The translations under genes and the position numbers were made by a program. The notes below the pieces were generated by a model. It ran no database searches. It saw nothing but the letters and a program-made list of their open reading frames with translations, and was not told the origin of the DNA. Below are positions 45,119 to 54,232 of a DNA stretch of 64,000 nucleotides, one piece after another; positions within the stretch are counted from its first letter, which is position 1, and each line of letters opens with the position of its first letter. This DNA comes from Caryophanales bacterium (GTDB lineage: Bacteria > Bacillota > Bacilli > Paenibacillales > CANHCR01): contig CANHCR010000003.1 in NCBI GenBank assembly GCA_947459205.1, forward strand, positions 1 through 64,000. The letters are read 5' to 3'.

Positions 45119-45997
45119 ATGTGGTTTGTGCTTGCCGTGCTCAGTGCGCTCGTGTTCGGTGCGGCTGGTTTGTTTATGAAGGCTAGCCAGGCCGCTGGTG
45201 GCAGCACTCGACATTTATTGTTCGGATTGTATGCAGCGGGCGCGGTCGGTTTTTTCGTCCATAGTTTCTTCACGCCACCTGAGTCCTGGTACAGCTGGCA
45301 ACTTTGGCTCGGCGGACTGATCATCGGTGCTGGCTCCGCTTGGGGCAATCTCATCTGGATGCGCGCACTAGATTATGGACCTGCCAGCCTCACCTCGCTG
45401 TTTACCAACATGAATATTGTGCTTGTCATTCTGCTCGCTACATTTTGGTACGGCGAATCGGTCAATGGCTTTCAGTGGACGGGCATCGCCCTGCTACTTG
45501 GTGCGATTGCGCTCGTCTCGCTGCGTCCAGGCGAACCGCTGACCATCCGCGAAAAAACGTGGTTCGCGCTCATTGTATTTTCGATTGCCTTATTCACCTT
45601 CCGCAATGGCGGCCTGAAAGTGACGAGCGAACTCGAACTGTCAAACGCTGCCGTGCTGTTCATCGGCTATTTGCTATCGCTCATATGGTTCGGAGCTTCC
45701 ATCATGCGGCGAGGCCGTTTAACTGTCGCGGATATACCCGACATCAGCGAACAGCGTAGCACTGCGCTGATTGGCATACGTTGGGGCTTGCTCGCCGGTT
45801 GCTGCTCTTATGGTGGCCTGCAATTGTACGCGATGGCGCTCGAAATCGGTCCGGCGAACATCATCGCCCCGATTTTTGCCGCCAACAGCCTCGTCATCGC
45901 GCTTGGTGCCATTGTATTTTTCCGCGAAACATTGACGCGCTTGCAAATCGCCGCCGTACTTTTGCTATTCATTGGCCTCGTGCTCGTGCGCCTCTGA
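45119..45997 (+). CDS. EamA (DMT) family transporter
   Basis: A 292-residue protein with ten predicted hydrophobic helices in two EamA repeats, NxxW-type conserved WMRALDYGPASLTSLF and the second LYAMALEIGPANIIAPIFA. The family exports or imports small metabolites; the substrate cannot be told. AAGGAGG lies 12 nt upstream of the ATG. It follows the cation transporter by 18 bp. Confidence 0.88.
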   Translation: MWFVLAVLSALVFGAAGLFMKASQAAGGSTRHLLFGLYAAGAVGFFVHSFFTPPESWYSWQLWLGGLIIGAGSAWGNLIWMRALDYGPASLTSLFTNMNIVLVILLATFWYGESVNGFQWTGIALLLGAIALVSLRPGEPLTIREKTWFALIVFSIALFTFRNGGLKVTSELELSNAAVLFIGYLLSLIWFGASIMRRGRLTVADIPDISEQRSTALIGIRWGLLAGCCSYGGLQLYAMALEIGPANIIAPIFAANSLVIALGAIVFFRETLTRLQIAAVLLLFIGLVLVRL

Positions 45998-46079
45998 CAA
46001 GCATGCATATTTCCCGCACAATCCGCATACATATGTACTGTATCGTTTTTTAGAAAGTTCGATGAACGAGAAAGGTGCG

Positions 46080-46331
46080 ATGAATGTGGATTTTCGTTTC
46101 TGCCCAGTTTGTGGTACATATCTTGAGAAAAATTATGCCGACCCACAATCGTTGCCTGGTTGTCCGCTCGGTCATTTTACGCTCTTTCCGAATCTCGCGA
46201 TGCTAACGGCTGCACCGCTTCTGTTGCGCAGCAGCACCCGCACCACACCGTTCGCTAGCGCCAAATATGAAGAAACGGCCGTCACTCCCGTTCTGGAGTC
46301 CGACCGTTATGAACGTTATCACACACCGTAG
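46080..46331 (+). CDS. small zinc-ribbon-like protein
   Basis: About 83 residues from the ATG at 46080 (AAAGGTG just upstream); an ATG at 46062 is also possible. It has a four-ligand pattern FCPVCG...GCPLGH, suggesting a zinc site, and a basic/threonine-rich tail. I do not recognise the family. The 3' end overlaps the convergent WYL regulator by 13 bp. Confidence 0.5.
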   Translation: MNVDFRFCPVCGTYLEKNYADPQSLPGCPLGHFTLFPNLAMLTAAPLLLRSSTRTTPFASAKYEETAVTPVLESDRYERYHTP

Positions 46332-47308
46332 ATGCTCGCCATTCGCCTTGCCGTCTCGGCTATTTCCTCGCGGAACTCAGGTGGGCCAAGCACCTCGACG
46401 TTCGCTCCTTGGCCGAGTAACCACATCATGATGCCTTTGCCGAACACTTCCGCCTCGATCAGCGCCACCTCGCCGTCCATCGTCACCTTCGCATTTGGCA
46501 ATCGATCGAGAATCGACTCCAGCGACTTATTCCAAAAGCGGAACTTGATTTTCATCAACTTGCCAGTCTGCATGAACTGCACCTGTTGGCGAAAAATCCC
46601 CTCTTGAAAACGACTGCGCTCCGAAACATGGAACCGATCGCCACTTACCGCATAATCGGCAATCCGATCAATGCGAAACGTTGCTGGGTAGTCGCGCTCC
46701 ACCCCTTCAATATAAGCAACCAAATAAAAATAATAATCGGAAAATATCAGTCCAAGCGGCTGCACGTTCATCGACACCGGCTGTTGCTCATTCACGCGCA
46801 AATAGTTCATCTGCACTAGGCGCCGCTCACGGACGGCAAAACTCAAATCCCACATTTTTGCGAATAGCGGTTGGTTGTGCCGCACTGGTATGTACAAAAA
46901 CAACTCGTTTTTGATCATTTCGCGAATATGTTTGCGATGCTCGCCTGGTGCCTGCTCAATCAATTTATCGAGTATGCGGGACAATTCCTCCTTAGGAAAT
47001 GCGCGGCTCTCCAGCAACACCTTGGCCAACACCAAAATATCCATGTGAGTTATTAAATAACGATCGTCGGACTGCAACTGATAACCTTTCTTTTGGTCGC
47101 TGTAGACGATGGCAATATCATTTTGATGCTTATAAAATTCCGATAAATATGTGCGTAAATCCTCGATATCTCGTTGAATCGATTTATCACTTACTTGAAA
47201 CTCCTCGGCAAGCGCTCGTTTGTTAATCACTTGACGCTGAATGAGTCGCTCAAAAATTTGCAAAATCCGAATCGTCTTCAACTGCCCCGACTCCATTTCG
47301 ATGATCAT
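46319..47308 (-). CDS. WYL-domain transcriptional regulator (YafY type), 1
   Basis: A 329-residue regulator with N-terminal DeoR-like HTH (KRALAEEFQVSDKSIQRDIEDLRTYL) and a C-terminal WYL domain (about 135-230) plus WCX extension. WYL proteins sense nucleic-acid or small ligands and frequently control stress or defence loci. GGGGG lies directly upstream of the ATG. Divergent from a second WYL regulator 190 bp away. Confidence 0.9.
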   Translation of the reverse strand: MIIEMESGQLKTIRILQIFERLIQRQVINKRALAEEFQVSDKSIQRDIEDLRTYLSEFYKHQNDIAIVYSDQKKGYQLQSDDRYLITHMDILVLAKVLLESRAFPKEELSRILDKLIEQAPGEHRKHIREMIKNELFLYIPVRHNQPLFAKMWDLSFAVRERRLVQMNYLRVNEQQPVSMNVQPLGLIFSDYYFYLVAYIEGVERDYPATFRIDRIADYAVSGDRFHVSERSRFQEGIFRQQVQFMQTGKLMKIKFRFWNKSLESILDRLPNAKVTMDGEVALIEAEVFGKGIMMWLLGQGANVEVLGPPEFREEIAETARRMASIYGV

Positions 47309-47415
47309 CCACCCCCTTCTTTAGTTATCGATTCTTTATTTCCCATTTTACACCACAATGGTACGGATTTGTATATAAATTCTATTTATTTTTCAATTAG
47401 AATATCAGACTCTTA

Positions 47416-47449
47416 TGGACAGTTAATGTCCAATATTTCAAGGTATAAT
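47416..47449 (+). promoter_or_regulatory. promoter with TGGACA-N5-TGTCCA palindrome
   Basis: A perfect palindrome TGGACAgttaaTGTCCA (47416-47432) occupies the -35 position of a TATAAT -10 at 47444-47449 that reads into WYL regulator 2. It is a candidate operator for autoregulation or cross-regulation by either WYL protein. Confidence 0.55.
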
Positions 47450-47499
47450 TTAGTAATCTTATTTTTTCCGAAAGATAACTAGGGAGTGTTGGCCTACCG

Positions 47500-48456
47500 A
47501 TGAATTCGATGCAAAGAATTTTGAAAATTACGCAGGCATTAAAGAATGGCGAAACGTATTCGATTGATGAGTTGTCACAAGAGTACGGTAAGCATCGCGA
47601 AACGATCAAACGTGATATCGGTATGATTCGCGAATCGCTCGCCGCAGAAGGGATCGAGTTGATTTATCGCCATCATGAAAAAAAGTATGAGGCACGTCGT
47701 GCGGAGCACATCCGACCAGAGCAAATTTTTGCCATTCTTTCTGTGTTGCATGGCAGTCGAACACTCAGTCGCGAGGAAATGAAGCAGATGGAGGAGACGT
47801 TCGGCAAACTGATTTCCAAAGAGTCACAAATTCGTCTCAAGCGGATGATTGCCAGCTTTCAATTTCACTACCACCCGCGCACGAATGACCCGTTGCTACC
47901 TAGCATCGACATACTTTTGGAGAGTATTATTTCGCAGACGGCGCTCGATATTACGTATGTCACAGCGAAATCAGACAAGCGTCACCTGCGAATCGCGCCA
48001 TTTTCGATTGTCTTCGATGAGGGCTACTTTTATGTCGTCGTGCGCACAATGCACAAAGATCCGAGCGATGATTTACGCCTGAATTTACGGATTGACCGCA
48101 TCGTCAACATGGACTGGACCGACGTGAAATTCAGCGTACCACAGCACGGTGCTGATTATTTCAAAGCAGGCGAGTATGCCAACAAGTCGGCCAAAATGTA
48201 TAGCGGTGAACAAAGCATCAAAATCAAGTTGCGCATGCAATCGCACGTCGTTTCGTATTTTGAGGACAAGTTCCCTGTGCATACACTCATTGACAAAACG
48301 AAGCAATCGAGCACCTTCGAATTCGAAGTGATGAACGAGGATGGGGCGATCTTCTGGATTTTGTCGGAACGTGATTGGGTAGAGGTTTTGGAACCACTCG
48401 AATTACGCGAAAAAATAAAGTCAATCATTTTAGATATGGCAAAGCGATACGAATAA
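47500..48456 (+). CDS. WYL-domain transcriptional regulator (YafY type), 2
   Basis: A 318-residue regulator with N-terminal HTH (YSIDELSQEYGKHRETIKRDIGMI), then a WYL domain around 145-225 (ALDITYVTAK, LRIAPFSIVFDEGYFYVV) and a WCX extension (EDGAIFWILSERDWVEVL). GGGAG lies about 11 nt before the ATG. A paralogue of the divergent gene at 46319-47308. The target is unknown. Confidence 0.88.
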   Translation: MNSMQRILKITQALKNGETYSIDELSQEYGKHRETIKRDIGMIRESLAAEGIELIYRHHEKKYEARRAEHIRPEQIFAILSVLHGSRTLSREEMKQMEETFGKLISKESQIRLKRMIASFQFHYHPRTNDPLLPSIDILLESIISQTALDITYVTAKSDKRHLRIAPFSIVFDEGYFYVVVRTMHKDPSDDLRLNLRIDRIVNMDWTDVKFSVPQHGADYFKAGEYANKSAKMYSGEQSIKIKLRMQSHVVSYFEDKFPVHTLIDKTKQSSTFEFEVMNEDGAIFWILSERDWVEVLEPLELREKIKSIILDMAKRYE

Positions 48457-48482
48457 ATTGGCTGAAAACTAAACATTCACAA

Positions 48483-48533
48483 AAAAACCTCCCGCGGCGA
48501 TTTTCGAATCGAAATCGCAATGGGAGGTTTCGT
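48483..48533. terminator. bidirectional terminator
   Basis: AAACCTCCC pairs with GGGAGGTTT; the inner GCGATTTTCGAATCGAAATCGC is itself nearly palindromic. A and T tracts flank it. It separates WYL regulator 2 from the convergent sdhB. Confidence 0.9.
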
Positions 48534-48546
48534 TTATCACAGTGTC

Positions 48547-49296
48547 CTAGGACGTAAACCACTTTTTGAACATCAGTTTGGTCGTTTCCATATTCATCGC
48601 AGCAATCGAGGTAGTCAGCGGAATGCCCTTCGGACATACTTTCACGCAGTTTTGTGAGTTGCCACAACCTTCGATGCCGCCATCTTCCATCAATGTCGCC
48701 GTACGCTCGTCTTTGTTCAGTTCACCGGTCGGGTGAGCATTGAACAAACGAACTTGCGAGATCGCGTAAGGACCGATAAAGTCGGTCTTCTCGTTAACGT
48801 TCGGGCAAGCCTCAACACATACGCCGCACGTCATACATTTGGACAGTTCATATGCCCACTGACGTTTCGCTTCTGCCATCCGCGGACCTGGTCCGAGATC
48901 ATACGTACCGTCAATCGGAATCCATGCCTTCACTTTTTTCAAGCCATCGAACATACGTTGGCGATCAATCACCAAGTCACGCACGACAGGGAAGGTGTTC
49001 ATCGGCTCAAGACGAATCGGCTGCTCCAATTTGTCAACCAAAGCAGTACACGCTTGGCGCGGTTTGCCATTGATGACCATCGAGCACGCACCGCACACTT
49101 CTTCCAAACAGTTCGACTCCCAGCATACCGGCGTCGTCTTGCCACCCTTTGCGTTGAGCGGATTGCGCTGCACTTCCATGAGTGCGCTGATGACGTTCAT
49201 GTTCGGGCGATACGGAATTTCGAACTCTTCCGTATACGGCTTCGTCTCCGGCGAATCTTGGCGTTGCACGACAAATTTAATCGTTTGTTGAGACAT
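48547..49296 (-). CDS. sdhB: succinate dehydrogenase iron-sulfur subunit
   Basis: A 249-residue subunit of complex II carrying the three Fe-S clusters: 2Fe-2S cysteines in CWESNCLEEVCGACSM...C, 4Fe-4S in CMTCGVCVEACP and the last in CGNSQNCVKVCPKG. The ATG at 49296 is adjacent to the sdhA stop with AAGGGGG upstream; a longer frame exists but would lie within sdhA. Last gene of sdhCAB, linking the TCA cycle to menaquinone. Confidence 0.95.
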   Translation of the reverse strand: MSQQTIKFVVQRQDSPETKPYTEEFEIPYRPNMNVISALMEVQRNPLNAKGGKTTPVCWESNCLEEVCGACSMVINGKPRQACTALVDKLEQPIRLEPMNTFPVVRDLVIDRQRMFDGLKKVKAWIPIDGTYDLGPGPRMAEAKRQWAYELSKCMTCGVCVEACPNVNEKTDFIGPYAISQVRLFNAHPTGELNKDERTATLMEDGGIEGCGNSQNCVKVCPKGIPLTTSIAAMNMETTKLMFKKWFTS

Positions 49297-49297
49297 C

Positions 49298-51058
49298 TTA
49301 GGAGGCCCCCTTCTTCTTGTCGGTCGTGTAGTCACGTTTACGCGGTGCAATCAAGGACACATCAATATCTTCGTACGTAATTTGTGGTCCGTTTGCCGTA
49401 TAGGTAGCAATCGTCGATTTCATATACTTCTCGTCGTTACGCTCAGGAAACTCTGGCTTGAAGTGGGCGCCGCGACTCTCATCGCGAAGCAACGCGCCAA
49501 CGACCATCACGCGACCCAATTCAAACATGTTCCACAACTGGCGAGTAAACGCCGCGCCAGCATTGTTCCACTTCGCCGTATCGTTAATGTTGATCTTCTT
49601 GTAGCGCTCCATCAACTCAACAATTTTGTCATCCGTTTCTTTCAACTTGTTGTTGTAGCGAACGACCGTGCAGTTGTTGAGCATGTACTCGCCAAGTTCT
49701 TTGTGAAGCACGTACGCGTTCTCCGTACCGTCCAGTTTGAGAATGCTCTCGTATTTCTCAACTTGCTTGTTTTTCTCTTGCTCGAACACTGTACTGCTCA
49801 CATCGGATGCCGACTTGCCGAGCCCTTTGACGTACTCAATCGCCTTCGGTCCAGCGACCATGCCGCCAAAAATCGAGGAAAGCAACGAGTTCGCTCCAAG
49901 TCGGTTAGCGCCGTGGTACTGGTAATCACACTCACCAGCTGCGAATAGTCCTGGAATGTTCGTCATTTGGTTATAGTCGACCCACAAACCACCCATCGAG
50001 TAGTGGACAGCAGGGAAGATTTTCATCGGAATCTTGCGCGGATCGTCTCCCATGAACTTTTCGTAAATTTCCATGATGCCGCCGAGCTTGACATCCAATT
50101 CGCGCGGATCCTTATGCGACAAGTCGAGGTAAACCATGTTCTCGCCGTTGACGCCGAGTTTTTGGTCAACACAGACGCTGAAAATTTCGCGCGTCGCAAT
50201 GTCGCGCGGCACGAGGTTTCCGTATGCTGGATACTTCTCTTCGAGGAAATACCACGGTTTGCCGTCTTTGTACGTCCATACGCGACCGCCTTCGCCGCGT
50301 GCAGATTCCGACATTAGACGCAGTTTGTCGTCTCCCGGAATTGCCGTCGGATGAATTTGGATGAACTCGCCGTTCCCGTATTGTACACCCTGCTGGTAGA
50401 CTGCACTCGCAGCCGTACCCGTATTGATGACCGAGTTGGTCGATTTTCCAAAAATAATGCCGGGACCACCTGTTGCAAGAATGACCGCATCGGCTGCGAA
50501 TGTCACGACTTCCATCGAACGCAAGTTTTGTGCGGAAATGCCGCGGCATATGCCCTCGTCATCGATGACCGCAGACAGGAACTCCCAATGCTCATGCTTC
50601 GTCACCAAGCCAGCCGCTTCCCAGCGACGTACCTGCTCGTCGAGCGCGTATAGCAACTGCTGCCCTGTCGTCGCGCCTGCAAATGCCGTCCGCGCATGCT
50701 TCGTCCCACCGAACCGACGGAAATCGAGCAAACCTTCCGGCGTACGGTTGAACATGACGCCCATCCGGTCCATCAAATGGATAATGCCTGGCGCCGCTTC
50801 ACACATCGCCTTGACAGGCGGTTGATGGGCGAGAAAGTCGCCACCATACACAGTATCGTCAAAATGCTCCCAAGGCGAGTCACCCTCACCTTTTGTATTT
50901 ACCGCGCCGTTAATACCGCCCTGCGCACACACAGAGTGTGAACGTTTGACGGGAACAAGTGAAAACAGTTCGACAGGCGTACCTGTCTCTGCCACTTTGA
51001 TCGTAGCCATTAAGCCGGCGAGTCCTCCGCCGACGACAATTACTTTTGACTTAGCCAT
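49298..51058 (-). CDS. sdhA: succinate dehydrogenase flavoprotein subunit
   Basis: A 586-residue FAD subunit. FAD-binding GGGLAGLMATIKVAE, covalent-FAD His in SHSVCAQGGINGAVN, active-site HPTAIPGDDKLRLMSESARGEGG and HYSMGGLWVDYN are intact. GGGAGGAG is 8 nt before the ATG. Middle gene of the operon. Confidence 0.97.
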   Translation of the reverse strand: MAKSKVIVVGGGLAGLMATIKVAETGTPVELFSLVPVKRSHSVCAQGGINGAVNTKGEGDSPWEHFDDTVYGGDFLAHQPPVKAMCEAAPGIIHLMDRMGVMFNRTPEGLLDFRRFGGTKHARTAFAGATTGQQLLYALDEQVRRWEAAGLVTKHEHWEFLSAVIDDEGICRGISAQNLRSMEVVTFAADAVILATGGPGIIFGKSTNSVINTGTAASAVYQQGVQYGNGEFIQIHPTAIPGDDKLRLMSESARGEGGRVWTYKDGKPWYFLEEKYPAYGNLVPRDIATREIFSVCVDQKLGVNGENMVYLDLSHKDPRELDVKLGGIMEIYEKFMGDDPRKIPMKIFPAVHYSMGGLWVDYNQMTNIPGLFAAGECDYQYHGANRLGANSLLSSIFGGMVAGPKAIEYVKGLGKSASDVSSTVFEQEKNKQVEKYESILKLDGTENAYVLHKELGEYMLNNCTVVRYNNKLKETDDKIVELMERYKKININDTAKWNNAGAAFTRQLWNMFELGRVMVVGALLRDESRGAHFKPEFPERNDEKYMKSTIATYTANGPQITYEDIDVSLIAPRKRDYTTDKKKGAS

Positions 51059-51073
51059 CGTGTCTTCTCCTCC

Positions 51074-51739
51074 CTAACCCAACAAACTGTTCAACAGCAA
51101 GCCGATGTTGCCTTGAAATTCATCGCCCGAAAAAGCAATAAGTGCAGCGACGAACATGCTACTCATGATGACGAACGCGCCCATCCAAACATAAGTGGAA
51201 ATGCGCTGTGCCTTCGGTCCGACCGTGATGCCCCAGCTAACGAGAAATGCCCACATGCCGTTGCAGAAGTGGAACGATGCCGCGATGACAGCAATCACGT
51301 ACACAGCAAGCGCAATCGGGTTCGATAAAATATCGTGGATGAGTGCGCCGAGTTGATCTTTTTCAACATTACCGAGCGCCACTTGCAGGCGCGTCTCCGC
51401 GAAGTGCCAAACGACGAATAAAAAGGTGATGACACCAGTAATTCGTTGCCAAATGAACATTTGGTTGCGGAAGAAGCTGTAGCTAGTCGGATTGTTGCGC
51501 GCTTGGAAGGCGACGTACAAGCCGTATACACCGTGATAGAGCAACGGTAACCAGATCAGAAAAATTTCCAATAGCAACACCAATGGCAAACCCGTCAGCC
51601 ATGCGACTTGCTGTTGGTAGCGCTCAGGACTGATGGTCGCGAGAAAGTTGGTGTACATATGCTCCAGCAGGAACATGCCCACCGGAATGACCCCCAAGAG
51701 GGAGTGCAACTTACGATAATAATAGGAATTGCCGGTCAT
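51074..51739 (-). CDS. sdhC: succinate dehydrogenase cytochrome b558 subunit
   Basis: A 221-residue di-heme membrane anchor of the Bacillus type, five helices, with heme-ligand candidates His in LHSLLGVIP, LLEHMYTNF, LLYHGVYG and VVWHFAETR. First gene of sdhCAB. GAGGAGG is 10 nt before the ATG. Divergent from a LysR-type gene. Confidence 0.94.
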   Translation of the reverse strand: MTGNSYYYRKLHSLLGVIPVGMFLLEHMYTNFLATISPERYQQQVAWLTGLPLVLLLEIFLIWLPLLYHGVYGLYVAFQARNNPTSYSFFRNQMFIWQRITGVITFLFVVWHFAETRLQVALGNVEKDQLGALIHDILSNPIALAVYVIAVIAASFHFCNGMWAFLVSWGITVGPKAQRISTYVWMGAFVIMSSMFVAALIAFSGDEFQGNIGLLLNSLLG

Positions 51740-51857
51740 GTAGTGAAATCCTCCTCAATGTGACATATTTTTATTTTACAACGTTTTCGCTTATAATGAA
51801 AACAAAATTTAAGTATTAAAAGTTATACTTTTTTTGCATAAGGGGACGATGGTCTCA

Positions 51858-52748
51858 ATGAACGATGGTTACATCGCGTTTCTCGCGATTGTCGAGCAGC
51901 AGAGCATGAACAAAGCAGCGGCTCATTTGCACCTTTCGCAGCCGGCCTTGTCGCGAAAAATTCAGAAGCTCGAGGAGACACTCGGCGTGCAACTTTTTCA
52001 GCGAATCGGCAAAAAGTTGGAGTTGACGCGCGTCGGGCAACTTTGTTACGAGCGCCTGAAGTCGCTACAGTCGTTGGAACAACAGTTTTTGCTTGATCTG
52101 CGCATGTATCGCGATGAGCAACAGAGCCAAATCACGATAGGCGCCAGCCTGACAACGCTGCAATCGACGTTACCCGAGCTGATTGGCGCGTTCACAGACA
52201 TCCATGCTCATCATGAGATCAAAGTCGTGACTGGCAAGACACACGAAATTGTGTCGTTCGTTCGTGAAAAGAAAGTGGACATCGGACTGATTGCCACGAC
52301 GATTGACCAACCTGACCTGCAATGCCTACCTTTATTTGCCGATCACTTGGAATTGGTCGTACCATACAACCATCCGTTGACGGCGAAATCGGTGACAATC
52401 AACGACTTGAACCGCTTACCGATGATTTTGTTTTCGAGCGGTTCGCTCTACCGAGTGCTGATGGACGAAATGTTCCAGCGCTACGGGATTTTTCCGCAGG
52501 TGAAAATGGAGATCGACTCCTTTGAGGCGATGATCCGCCTCGTGTCGACATTCCGTGTGGCGACGCTCCTGCCGAAATCGTACATGCACGCGACGATGCT
52601 CGAGCAAAATGGCTTGGTAATCATCGAACTGCCAGAACTGAATCGGACCGTGCGCGAGACTTCACTTATCTATTTAGAAGATGAGCAACTGAACCATGCA
52701 AGCAAACAGTTTGTCGCCATCTCGCGGCAAGTATTTGCGGGTAGTTGA
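51858..52748 (+). CDS. LysR family transcriptional regulator
   Basis: About 296 residues. HTH region SMNKAAAHLHLSQPALSRKIQKLEETL near the N-terminus and a substrate-binding-like effector domain. The ATG at 51858 gives a normal distance to the HTH; ATG at 51849 is just behind AAGGGG and is also possible. The divergent arrangement with sdhC suggests control of that operon, but in Bacillus sdh is not known to me to depend on a LysR protein, so this is inference. Confidence 0.88.
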   Translation: MNDGYIAFLAIVEQQSMNKAAAHLHLSQPALSRKIQKLEETLGVQLFQRIGKKLELTRVGQLCYERLKSLQSLEQQFLLDLRMYRDEQQSQITIGASLTTLQSTLPELIGAFTDIHAHHEIKVVTGKTHEIVSFVREKKVDIGLIATTIDQPDLQCLPLFADHLELVVPYNHPLTAKSVTINDLNRLPMILFSSGSLYRVLMDEMFQRYGIFPQVKMEIDSFEAMIRLVSTFRVATLLPKSYMHATMLEQNGLVIIELPELNRTVRETSLIYLEDEQLNHASKQFVAISRQVFAGS

Positions 52749-52776
52749 GTTATAAGTCATTCGATTGGCATGTAAG

Positions 52777-54048
52777 TCAGACGATAACGTAACCAGTATT
52801 CCTGCCTGCGCCAACCGCATTCAGCAAGTTGCGCTCTACCAAATCACGCAACAATTGTCCTGCTTTTGTCTGTGAAATTCCCAACATATCCTGCACGTCT
52901 CTCCGCGAAATCAGCGATTTTTGGCGAGCCATCTCAAGAATCAAGTTCTCTGTTTGAATCGCATTCACATTCGGCAACGTGATGCGAAACGCATTTTCTG
53001 ATTGCGCGATTGTCGGTTTGACCAAAGCATCACGATAACTATCGAATATTTTGGTTATCCCAGTCCCATACGCTTCAATCAATTTCAAACGATAAAAAAT
53101 GGCTGCCAACTTTTCATTGCGACACACAGATACGCCCAACTGAATATCCTCAAGTGTTAGACCCGCAACCAATCCACCCACTGAAACAAACTCGATACGA
53201 TCGTCCAAAATGCTGATCAACGTACTACTGCTCAATCCATACTCGCGATGCACCATCGCATTCAGCAACGCTTCACGCACTGCTACCTCAGGCACATCTC
53301 GACGATCAATGCGTAATAAACCTGAGATCTCCGCTCGAACATGGTTGTTCAAATTAATGAATTCATACACGTCATTCAATTGTTTCAGAAGCGAACCGCC
53401 AAACTCGCGCCTGTCTTTAAACACTTCTTTTGTCGTGCCTTGAAAAATCGCAACCTTCGTCGTAAAACTGCACTGGTCAGACAATAGAAAGGCCACATTA
53501 GAATACGTCCTCGGCGAAGCGGCGACCAATCCCAATGTCACATGTTGTTTCACTGTAAATTCCAAGTTGCGTTTGCGAAACTCCGCTTCTGTATAATCAA
53601 ATGTAAGTTCCTGTTGCAATGATCTGCGCAACTCAAACTGATCACCATCTGTTTCCAAAATCATTTTGCGTATGTGTGCATCCGACGCTGGTGAACTTGA
53701 TGTGCCTTGCCGAACATATACACCAGCAGAAGTCAATCCTTTTGCCGACAAATAATAGGGTCGATGCGTACCCTGCTGCACATTTACGAATAATACATCC
53801 GTCCCATCAATGTTGCCGATTTCGCTCGAGACGAACATCGTAATATCCGGTTTTATCGCATCACGAAGCATATTCGTCAAACGAAGTTGCACCTCGACAG
53901 CGTTCATGACACCGACTACCGAGCCTGAATCATCAACACCGATGATCAGCGTTCCGCTTTCTGTGTTGGCAAAAGCGATGATTTCTTTCTTAATGTCGTC
54001 GGTCCATTCTCGTTTGAGTTCCGTTCGCTCGTCTTCACGATACTTCAT
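52777..54048 (-). CDS. AlbA_2/Schlafen-like DNA-binding domain protein with HATPase-like and HTH parts
   Basis: A 423-residue regulator-like protein. The N-terminal AlbA_2 (Slfn-like) domain (about 1-125) shows TELKREW, IIAFANTESGTLIIGVDDSG and GVYVRQGTSSSPAS. The middle has a GHKL-like VREALLNAMVHREYG; the C-terminus (about 365-423) has a winged HTH (SLISRRDVQDMLGISQTKAGQLLRDLVERNLL). Such proteins are annotated as ATP-dependent DNA helicase RecG-related or transcription factors and occur in mobile regions. GGAGGG is 6 nt upstream of the ATG. A 16-bp inverted repeat lies in its promoter. Confidence 0.85.
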   Translation of the reverse strand: MKYREDERTELKREWTDDIKKEIIAFANTESGTLIIGVDDSGSVVGVMNAVEVQLRLTNMLRDAIKPDITMFVSSEIGNIDGTDVLFVNVQQGTHRPYYLSAKGLTSAGVYVRQGTSSSPASDAHIRKMILETDGDQFELRRSLQQELTFDYTEAEFRKRNLEFTVKQHVTLGLVAASPRTYSNVAFLLSDQCSFTTKVAIFQGTTKEVFKDRREFGGSLLKQLNDVYEFINLNNHVRAEISGLLRIDRRDVPEVAVREALLNAMVHREYGLSSSTLISILDDRIEFVSVGGLVAGLTLEDIQLGVSVCRNEKLAAIFYRLKLIEAYGTGITKIFDSYRDALVKPTIAQSENAFRITLPNVNAIQTENLILEMARQKSLISRRDVQDMLGISQTKAGQLLRDLVERNLLNAVGAGRNTGYVIV

Positions 54049-54103
54049 GAGATTCCCTCCGAACAGCTATCGTTTTTCATTCCCTAATTAATTCTAACAC
54101 AAA

Positions 54104-54141
54104 TCTAACTTTTCTAACACATCAATGTTAGAAAAGTTAGA
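54104..54141. promoter_or_regulatory. perfect 16-bp inverted repeat upstream of the AlbA_2 gene
   Basis: TCTAACTTTTCTAACA, 6-nt centre, TGTTAGAAAAGTTAGA. Each arm holds two copies of TCTAAC, and a further TTCTAACAC lies just to the left at 54092. It starts about 55 bp upstream of the AlbA_2 start codon and lacks a T tract, so it looks like an operator rather than a terminator. Confidence 0.65.
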
Positions 54142-54167
54142 AAGATGCTCCGACCGCTTTGAACGAG

Positions 54168-54188
54168 TTAGTCTTTGTCAATGACTTC
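54168..54188 (-). pseudogene. orphan 3' end identical in protein to the ktrA C-terminus
   Basis: On the minus strand GAAGTCATTGACAAAGACTAA encodes EVIDKD-stop, the same as the true ktrA end at 54482-54502, with one Arg before it in both. The two 21-base segments differ at five positions, all synonymous third bases, and both are followed by TCAAAGCGGTCGGAGC. It seems to be the remnant tail of a second ktrA-like gene or a diverged duplication. Confidence 0.5.
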
Positions 54189-54232
54189 TCGCCTGCACCG
54201 TCGTAGCAGCCCACAGGTCGCTACGACAATAT

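Noticed and set aside
54104..54141. Rho-independent terminator
   Set aside because: The stem is perfect but AT-rich and lacks a T tract; no gene ends here in the right orientation except the repeat array.
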